Of a stretch of 16,184 nt of DNA, positions 7,077 through 13,475 are shown piece after piece (position 1 is the stretch's first letter; the number at the start of each line of letters is the position of its first letter). The DNA lies in the NCBI GenBank assembly GCA_023489135.1, contig JAMDCE010000070.1, positions 1 through 16,184 of the forward strand, in the 5' to 3' direction. Origin of the DNA: Chloroflexota bacterium. Its GTDB lineage: Bacteria > Chloroflexota > Chloroflexia > JAMDCE01. The position numbers were made by a program, and so were the translations under genes. Below the pieces are notes generated by a model, which was not told the origin of the DNA, did not search any database, and saw only the letters and a program-made list of their open reading frames with translations.

Positions 7077-9650
7077 GTGCACGTGAAGGTATTACATCGT
7101 AGCAAGATTGCGCATCTGATTATCGTGACACTGATCCTGGCGTCGACGGCCCTCGTGGGAGCTGGCATAAAGACAGGTCCACCAGCCGAGGCCGCGGGCT
7201 GGGCGGCGTTTGTCAACGTCTCGAAGGATACCGACCCCTCCTTGGCCGCCAGGATGGCCGCCGATTCATCGGGAGCGGCGCACGTCATCTGGCGTGGCCA
7301 GATAGCTCCAGGCATCGAACATATATATTATGCGACGAATGCCGGTGGCAGTTGGTCGCAGCCCGTTGACCTGACCCGCTGGGATTCCTCCAAGTTGATG
7401 GGGGACATAGCCGTTGATTCTGCTGGAAACAGGTATGTAGTCTTCAAAGACTACGATAACGGGGCCGTCAAGTTTATGAAAGGGCTGCCTTCCGGAAGTT
7501 GGACGAATGCGATCGACCTGTCGCCAGCGGGTCACGGGGCTTACGACCCGTCGGTGGGAGTGGACGGGCAGGGCGTGGTTCACGTCTCTTGGGCCCAGCT
7601 AGACGAGGCCAGCTTGACGCCAGCTCTGCAACAGCAACTGGCCGCGTCGGCTGGCAATCCCGAGCAACTTGACCAGTTATCGCTCATTGCCAACTACTAC
7701 GTACGGTACAGGAGCTCAACTGACTCCGTGAACTGGTCGAGCCCGGTCACGGTTTCCTGGGCGGATGGACGGCCCTTCCCGGTGATGGCGGTGGGCGGTG
7801 ATGGAGCGGTCACTGTGGCGTGGGCCGATGGGAGCGCTGGCAACTCCGATATTATGGCTCGGACGCTGCTCAACGGTACCTGGACGAGCACCTTCAACGT
7901 TAGCGCCAGCGGCGGGCGGTCTATAAAGCCGTCGATCGCGGCAGGTCCAAGCGGAGACGTGCATATAGTCTGGAACGAATCGCCAGCAGGTACCTACCAG
8001 GTGTTCCATCGCTCCTACAGCAATGGCCAGTGGTCAAACACCTCCGTTCCGGGCAGCGGAAATGTCGGTTACCTGGATCCAAACGTTGCCGTCACCGATG
8101 ACGGCACCGTCGCCGTGGTCTGGCGGCTCCAGAGCGGCGGTGGCGCCGCGGACCTTCAGGTCTGGGGAACAACAGGTGACGGTTCGACCTGGGCCTCCCC
8201 CAGTCAGGTCACGAGTTTCGGACGCGAGGTCTACACCGGTGAATTGGATGCCTCGGGCAACACACTCCACATCGTCGTGCAAACGCCTGCGGACGGCGAT
8301 CACGACATTTACTATTCCACCAACGAGCTCGGCCCGCCGACGCCGCCTCGCCTAGATCGGGCCATGGGCTACGATGGGATGGTTCCCACCGGCAGGGATA
8401 CCACGGCCTTTCTGCCGGTGGTGATGCGGAACGCCTACGGTGGTTGGACCAGTGGCGCGGGCATTTATAACAGCGCGAATGTCAGTGGGACGGTGACCAT
8501 CACCTACCGCGATGCGGCTGGGGGCGTCGTGTCGAGTCGTTCAACTACGCTCAACCCGCACGGCTACTGGGCGATTTATCAAGGCGATCCAGCGCAGGGT
8601 CTGCCCGACGGCTTCGCCGGGTCGGCCATCGTGAACGCATCGGTGTCCATCAACGCCATCGTGAACGAGGTTCGCGCCGACGGTTCGGCCATGAGTTACG
8701 ACGCTCCCAGCGTCGGTTCGACCAACACCTATCTTCCCACAGTAATGAACAACGCCTACGGCGGTTGGAGCAGTGGCTTCGGCATCGCCAATACCAGCGC
8801 TTCTAGCGGGAGTGTGATCATTTCCTATCGTAACTCCAGCGGCGCTGAGGTAAGCCACCGGACAGTCAGCCTGGGCGGCTACGGTTACGTCGGCGTCTAC
8901 CAGGGCGATCCGGCGCAGGGCTTGCCTGACGGTTTCGCCGGATCGGCCCTTCTTACCTCCACCGTTCCCGTGACCGTGATCGTCAACGAGGTGAACGGCA
9001 GTGATGCTGGCTCGATGAGCTACCGGGGATTGGGCGCCGGCAGCCAATCGATCTATCTGCCGACGGTAGCCAGAAACGCCTACGGCGGTTGGACCACCGG
9101 CACAGGCATCGCCAATACCAGCGGCAGCGCCGGAAGCTTTACGATCAGCTATCGCAATCTCGATGGCACCGAGGCCGCCTCCCGAACCAACACTTTGAGT
9201 CCCTATGGCTATGTGGGCCTTTACCAGGGCGACCCGGGTCAGGGGCTTCCAGATGGTTTCGCCGGATCGGCGATAATATCCGCCACCGTTCCCGTTGCGT
9301 CGATCGTGAACGAGGTCAACAGCAATGGTAACGCTCTGAGCTACACCGGGGCCCTCGACTCCGGCGGCACCGTAGTTCTCCCGACCCTGGAGAAAAACGC
9401 CTATGGTGGCTGGACTTCGGGTGTCAGTGTCTTCAGCACCTCGGCGGTCTCGACAACGGTAGGCATAACCTACTACAATTCTGACGGCAGCCAGGCCGCC
9501 AGCGACTCCACACAACTTCCTGCTAACGGTCACTGGGACATTTACCAGGGGGACCCTGGTAATGGCTTGCCGGAAGGCTTCGGGGGGGCCGGGGTGATAA
9601 CCTCTACCGGAACGCTAATGGCCGTGGTCAACGAGGTCCACAGCCAGTAA
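7077..9650 (+). CDS. Secreted propeller-like protein with four ~107-aa repeats
   Basis: An 857-residue exported protein of unknown function. Start GTG 7077 lies 4 bases after AAGGAG (7067-7072); GTG 7083, in frame and 10 bases away, is equally possible. Residues about 13-31 (LIIVTLILASTALVGAG) are a signal-peptide core, with likely cleavage near PAEAA. Residues about 50-415 repeat the pattern 'P-hydrophobic-A-V-D-x-x-G-x-x-H-V-x-W ... Y-Y-x-x-x-x-x-G-x-W' (for example DSSGAAHVIW, DGQGVVHVSW, GPSGDVHIVW), as in sialidase/BNR-type beta-propellers; no catalytic sialidase set is evident. Residues about 443-857 are four tandem copies of a ~107-residue unit. There is no LPXTG, SLH or C-terminal membrane anchor. 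It has its own promoter at 6897. It may be a surface or matrix protein and an acceptor for glycosylation (inference). Confidence 0.85.
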   Translation: MHVKVLHRSKIAHLIIVTLILASTALVGAGIKTGPPAEAAGWAAFVNVSKDTDPSLAARMAADSSGAAHVIWRGQIAPGIEHIYYATNAGGSWSQPVDLTRWDSSKLMGDIAVDSAGNRYVVFKDYDNGAVKFMKGLPSGSWTNAIDLSPAGHGAYDPSVGVDGQGVVHVSWAQLDEASLTPALQQQLAASAGNPEQLDQLSLIANYYVRYRSSTDSVNWSSPVTVSWADGRPFPVMAVGGDGAVTVAWADGSAGNSDIMARTLLNGTWTSTFNVSASGGRSIKPSIAAGPSGDVHIVWNESPAGTYQVFHRSYSNGQWSNTSVPGSGNVGYLDPNVAVTDDGTVAVVWRLQSGGGAADLQVWGTTGDGSTWASPSQVTSFGREVYTGELDASGNTLHIVVQTPADGDHDIYYSTNELGPPTPPRLDRAMGYDGMVPTGRDTTAFLPVVMRNAYGGWTSGAGIYNSANVSGTVTITYRDAAGGVVSSRSTTLNPHGYWAIYQGDPAQGLPDGFAGSAIVNASVSINAIVNEVRADGSAMSYDAPSVGSTNTYLPTVMNNAYGGWSSGFGIANTSASSGSVIISYRNSSGAEVSHRTVSLGGYGYVGVYQGDPAQGLPDGFAGSALLTSTVPVTVIVNEVNGSDAGSMSYRGLGAGSQSIYLPTVARNAYGGWTTGTGIANTSGSAGSFTISYRNLDGTEAASRTNTLSPYGYVGLYQGDPGQGLPDGFAGSAIISATVPVASIVNEVNSNGNALSYTGALDSGGTVVLPTLEKNAYGGWTSGVSVFSTSAVSTTVGITYYNSDGSQAASDSTQLPANGHWDIYQGDPGNGLPEGFGGAGVITSTGTLMAVVNEVHSQ
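8403..9647 (+). repeat. Four tandem NAYGGW protein repeats (gene 7077)
   Basis: The Asn of NAYGGW falls at residues 452, 559, 667 and 774, giving periods of 107, 108 and 107 residues (321, 324, 321 bases). Each unit runs LPxxxxNAYGGW(T/S)(S/T)G, a Y-x-x-x-x-G strand pair, a GYW/GYV-x-x-YQGDPxxGLPDGF(A/G)G segment, then VNEV and (for the first three) SYxG. The unit continues to the final residues VNEVHSQ. The alternating-residue pattern suggests a small beta-sandwich. Confidence 0.9.
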
Positions 9651-10041
9651 GTCTTGCGGGAACTTCGCGATCTCCGTATGATTGGGCGGGCAATTCCCAG
9701 ATGGTTGAACCAGCTTCAGAAGCTGGTTCAACCACGTTCAGGCGTCGGAACCGGAGCTATCTGATCGCAACCGACACTTCGGAGCCCACCATCGCCTTTC
9801 CGGTTAACTCACCTGCCGCGGGAATTTGAGCTTCTTGGGCTCGGAGTAGCCTCCTGCGCGACGTGGTCGCGCTCAACCAGACTCCAGCGCCCGCTGCGCC
9901 CAGTGGGTGTATCTGGACCTATCGTCGTCAGGGGACATCCTCACCGCCGGTGGAGGCCGCCAGTCTACCCCGCAAACCAACCGCGGCCTCCTAGAACCCT
10001 GCGCAAGATGATCAGGGTATTTGTGAATTGGATAGTCCGAC
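9651..10041. other. Gene-free stretch
   Basis: 391 bases with no convincing coding region on either strand. It contains the strong hairpin at 9702-9734 and a weaker inverted repeat (GGAGGCCGC at 9952-9960 with GCGGCCTCC at 9983-9991). I found no near-consensus promoter for the gene at 10042. Confidence 0.5.
9702..9734. repeat. Perfect hairpin, 15-bp stem, 3-base loop
   Basis: TGGTTGAACCAGCTT at 9702-9716 is perfectly complementary to AAGCTGGTTCAACCA at 9720-9734, with loop CAG. It lies 52 bases after the stop of the secreted protein. No T-run follows on either side, so it is not a classical Rho-independent terminator, though it could still stall transcription or protect the 3' end. It resembles a dispersed palindromic repeat unit. 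Confidence 0.75.
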
Positions 10042-11517
10042 TTGAAGATTAGACTTAGGGGTTTGGCCTCGATCCCGTTCTTTTGGGAAGGCGTGCTGGC
10101 CCTGGTCTTAGCGGGAGTCTATGTTAGAACCCTGCTGCCGGGCATCGGGATTTCCGGGGATACCGCGGAGCTCCAATTTGTCGGTAAGGTGCTGGGGATC
10201 TCCCACCCGACCGGATACCCCAGCTATCTGTTGTTGAATCACTTCTTTGTCCAGGTTTTCCCTGTGGGGACCCTGGCGTACAAGGCGAATCTTCTTTCGG
10301 CCCTGTTTACAATTGCGGCCGGCCTTTTCCTTTTTCACATCCTCATCCAATTGGGTTGCCGAAAACCTGTCGCCCTTGTCACCTCTATGGCCTTTGGGTT
10401 TACGCGAACCCTCTGGGCTGAATCCACGGTGGCCGAGGTCTACACTCTGAACATCCTCTTTGTGAGCGCGGTAGTCTATTTCTTCTTGCGGTGGAGCAAA
10501 ACGCGGGAGAATCGCAGCTTCTTGTTTGGATGCGCGTCCTACGCGATGTCTTTTGGAAACCACCTCACGATGATCACGCTGCTGCCCGCCATCGCCTTTA
10601 TGGTTTGGACAGCGGATCGGCGGGTTCTTATCGACCGCAAGAGGTTGGCGTGGATCGCACTATTCATGTCTCTGGGAGCATCTCAGTATCTGTACGTGGT
10701 GTGGCGGTTCAATGATATGCAGACTGCCTACTTGTCTGAGCAGGTCGCTAACATTGGGCAGTTTGTGAGCTATGTGACTGGCGGCGAGTTTAGACACCTT
10801 ATGTTTTCATTTTCCATCACCCAAGTTATCTCCGAACGCATCCCCATGTTCGGCCAGTTGTTGCTAAGAGAGTACCTCGTGCTGCTGCCCCTGGCCGGAG
10901 TCGGTTTCTATTACTTGAGGAGCAAAAGGGTAAACTCTTTTTTGCTTCTCGCCTTTGTTGGAACCACCGCCTACGCAATCAATTATCGTATCCCCGATGT
11001 CGCCACCTACTTTATTCCGGCCTATTTTGTGGTTGCGATCTACCTGGGGGCCGGCCTCGAGTTAATGCTAGACAAGGTATTCCAGAATCGTGTTTGGCTT
11101 GGCGGGGCCTTCCTCGTGCTAGTCCCGCTTGCCTTGGTTGTGACCAATTACGGCGAGGCCGATCAGCACAGCAACACGCGGGTGGCTACGGAAGTCGAAG
11201 GTTATCTGCAGACCGTGAAACAGGACGCGCTGATTATTTCGCCGTTCTGGCACTATTCGGAGTATTTTGCGTACTACTTGGTTGGAGAGGGGCGGCAAAG
11301 CAGCCACATTTACGTGACACGGTACAATTCCGATTCTACTGAGCGTTTCAGGGCCTACATTTCGGGAAAGAAACCACTGTATTTGCCCGAACTGAGAATC
11401 GACGTACCTCCCGGATTGACGGTCTACTGGATCGGCGAGAAGCAGAGAGACGAGCTAGAGGAAGACGGGTTCAAGTTGTCGAAGGTGGGAAAGAATCTTT
11501 TCAGGGTATCCTTATGA
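10042..11517 (+). CDS. DUF2723 / TMEM260-like GT-C membrane protein
   Basis: A 491-residue polytopic membrane protein of the DUF2723 family, whose eukaryotic relative TMEM260 is a protein O-mannosyltransferase. The diagnostic first-loop signature is present: GISGDTAELQFVGKVLGISH (D40, E43) followed by HPTGYP (H55 to P60), the conserved acid and His-Pro-Thr-Gly motif of the family. Around nine to ten hydrophobic segments follow, and then a soluble tail from about residue 370. The start TTG at 10042 (LKIRLRGLASIPFFWEG) has no strong ribosome binding site; no better start lies upstream in frame. Predicted role: transfer of a sugar from polyprenyl-phosphate to a protein or glycan outside the membrane. 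The sugar and acceptor are unknown. Its position between two secreted Ser/Thr-rich proteins makes protein glycosylation an attractive guess. Confidence 0.82.
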   Translation: MKIRLRGLASIPFFWEGVLALVLAGVYVRTLLPGIGISGDTAELQFVGKVLGISHPTGYPSYLLLNHFFVQVFPVGTLAYKANLLSALFTIAAGLFLFHILIQLGCRKPVALVTSMAFGFTRTLWAESTVAEVYTLNILFVSAVVYFFLRWSKTRENRSFLFGCASYAMSFGNHLTMITLLPAIAFMVWTADRRVLIDRKRLAWIALFMSLGASQYLYVVWRFNDMQTAYLSEQVANIGQFVSYVTGGEFRHLMFSFSITQVISERIPMFGQLLLREYLVLLPLAGVGFYYLRSKRVNSFLLLAFVGTTAYAINYRIPDVATYFIPAYFVVAIYLGAGLELMLDKVFQNRVWLGGAFLVLVPLALVVTNYGEADQHSNTRVATEVEGYLQTVKQDALIISPFWHYSEYFAYYLVGEGRQSSHIYVTRYNSDSTERFRAYISGKKPLYLPELRIDVPPGLTVYWIGEKQRDELEEDGFKLSKVGKNLFRVSL

Positions 11518-11636
11518 CGTTTCCGCTGCCTGATGTTTGCGATTCTGAAAGTCGCGTGTGTCCAGTCGACACTAGGAGATAGGGGAGTGGAGCGCTGTCT
11601 AGAGCTTAAGTGACACGGTGACGAGGAGGGGCATCA

Positions 11637-13385
11637 TTGGCCCTTGGAATGCTTCGCCGGTACAGGCAGTGGTTGCGGGTGCTGGGTGCCGTAATATTCT
11701 TCACGGCCGTAACGGTTCTAATCACCTGGCCGCTGGCGCCCCACCTGGGTAATTCGCTCTACGGCGGCGGCAGCGATGGCATGTACTATATCTGGCTGGT
11801 AGGCTGGTACCAGAAAGCTCTATTCCAGCTCCACCGCCTGCCGCTGGAGGTTCCCTTTCTGAATTACCCGGAAGGCTGGAATCTGGCCTTTACCGAGACG
11901 ACGCCAGCTATGGTCCTCCCTGCTTTGCCCCTCAGCCTGCTCGCCGGACCGACCTTTGGCTACAATTTCTCCGTTTTGCTCACGTTCGTGCTATCGGGGC
12001 TGGGGGTGCATTTGTGGGTCTGGCGACTCACGAAGAACACCCCGGCCAGCCTTATCGCCGGAACGATTTTCGCTTTTGCCCCATTCAAAATGGCCTACGT
12101 TTTCGCCGGGCTGTTCCCCTTAATGGGCACCCAGTGGTTTCCGTTCTATTTTATGTGCCTCTACGATCTGCTCCAGCAGCGAAAGTGGTCCTGGAAGACA
12201 GCTCTATTGACCGCCTTGTTCCTGGGACTCATTGGCCTCACTTCGCAGTACTATCTCTACATGACCCTTATCACCTCCTGCCTTTTTGTCGGCGGATATC
12301 TCTTGCTGGTTGAGCGCAAAGTCATAGGCCAGCTCAGGTTCTGGGGCCGGCTTGGCGGGGTCGTCCTGGCCGCGGCGCCGCTGGTTCTGGTGGCGCTGGC
12401 GCCGTATCTGCTGCTGGCCAGCCAGAGCATGATCTCGTCCCGATCTCTCACGGACGAGGTCAGAGCGCTTTCCGCTAGCCCCACTGACTTCATCCTCCCC
12501 TCAACCCGGCACTTCCTCTGGGGAGAGTGGCTCTGGCAGATCCTGCAGAAAAGGCACCTGGCCGACAGCACCCTCTATCTCGGCGCCGTCACCCTGGCGC
12601 TACTGGTGGTGGCCTTCGTCAAGCGAAAACAGATCAAGCAGAACGGGCTCCCCAGAGTGCTGGCCTGGACCGGAGCGCTGGCCTTCATGCTGGCTCTCGG
12701 AGTCGATTTCCATTGGCTCGGACAGTCCGTTACCGTCGACGTGCCCCAGTTCTTGCAGCAATGGCATCCTTTCCCAAAGACCTTCGTTCCCCCTCCGGGG
12801 TATTTTCTTTTCAAGTACTTGCCCTTCTATGGCTTAATGCGCAACTGGATGCGCTATGGCGTCTTTGTCGATCTCTTTGTGAGCGTGTTGGCCGGCCTGG
12901 GTGCGGCGTGGCTCCTGGGGCGTATGAGGCCTCGCCTGGCGCTTCCTGTGACCGCTCTTCTGCTGGCCTTGATCCTTTTTGACTTTTATCCATACGTCAA
13001 TCTGAGGACAGTTCAGGGCCGTCCAGTAGACTACTGGCTGGCTTCCCAACCGGGCAACGGGGCAGTGGTCCAGTTTCCTTTTCCGGCCCGACAGGTGGAC
13101 GGTTCGCTCATATACTACACCAGCGTGAACAACAAGCCCTTCATAGGCGGGTTCGTGGCCGCCTTCGGCACCCCCCAATTCAGGCGAATACAGCCCATCC
13201 TGGAGTCTTTCCCCGACGAGAAGAGCGTGGCCGTGTTGAAGGAGCTCGGCACCCAATGGGTTCTGGTCGATTCCAACGAATACCGCAAGACGCTGTCTCA
13301 GACTCTGGCAACGATTGAGTCTTTGGGGCTGAAACCTGAAGGAAAAATGGGGGATCAGTACGTCTACGAGCTGCCGGCAAAGTAG
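11637..13385 (+). CDS. Polytopic GT-C-like membrane protein
   Basis: A 582-residue integral membrane protein. The start TTG 11637 is 7 bases after GAGGAGG (11623-11629); the later in-frame ATG at 11649 is too far from that site. Residues about 15-33 form the first membrane segment, followed by the loop LYGGGSDGMYYIW with D47, comparable to the acidic first-loop motif of GT-C enzymes. About ten hydrophobic segments extend to about residue 450. The C-terminal ~125 residues are soluble and contain PVDYWLASQPGNGAVVQFPF and LKELGTQWVLVDSNEY, a tail I associate with large GT-C-like membrane proteins of Chloroflexota. It may be a glycosyltransferase using a polyprenyl-phosphate sugar. It has no Pfam name I can give confidently, and a YfhO-like identity is an alternative. 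Confidence 0.65.
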   Translation: MALGMLRRYRQWLRVLGAVIFFTAVTVLITWPLAPHLGNSLYGGGSDGMYYIWLVGWYQKALFQLHRLPLEVPFLNYPEGWNLAFTETTPAMVLPALPLSLLAGPTFGYNFSVLLTFVLSGLGVHLWVWRLTKNTPASLIAGTIFAFAPFKMAYVFAGLFPLMGTQWFPFYFMCLYDLLQQRKWSWKTALLTALFLGLIGLTSQYYLYMTLITSCLFVGGYLLLVERKVIGQLRFWGRLGGVVLAAAPLVLVALAPYLLLASQSMISSRSLTDEVRALSASPTDFILPSTRHFLWGEWLWQILQKRHLADSTLYLGAVTLALLVVAFVKRKQIKQNGLPRVLAWTGALAFMLALGVDFHWLGQSVTVDVPQFLQQWHPFPKTFVPPPGYFLFKYLPFYGLMRNWMRYGVFVDLFVSVLAGLGAAWLLGRMRPRLALPVTALLLALILFDFYPYVNLRTVQGRPVDYWLASQPGNGAVVQFPFPARQVDGSLIYYTSVNNKPFIGGFVAAFGTPQFRRIQPILESFPDEKSVAVLKELGTQWVLVDSNEYRKTLSQTLATIESLGLKPEGKMGDQYVYELPAK

Positions 13386-13441
13386 GGGTTATGGGTTAGG
13401 GGTTAATGGGTAGTTCGTTAACCCATAACCCCTAACCCCTA
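13384..13441. repeat. TAACCCCT inverted repeat
   Basis: GGGTTAGGGGTTAATGGGT on the left (13394-13412) pairs imperfectly with TTAACCCATAACCCCTAACC and following bases on the right, about a six-base loop, so the 58 bases could form a long hairpin. It starts on the stop codon of the membrane protein and may act as a weak terminator or spacer between that gene and the next. It shares its core with 6794-6829. Confidence 0.6.
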
Positions 13442-13475
13442 TTTCCTCCGTGGTGAGTGAGAAAGGTATTCCACC

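Noticed and set aside
8541..9533. A 330-residue minus-strand open frame opposite the repeats of the 7077 gene.
   Set aside because: It mirrors the tandem repeats on the + strand, where signal peptide, ribosome binding site and family motifs are clear. The antisense frame is a by-product of high GC and repeat structure.
9740..10041. Possible decayed gene or transposase remnant between the hairpin and the DUF2723 gene.
   Set aside because: Translations on both strands gave only short stretches interrupted by stops and nothing I recognise.
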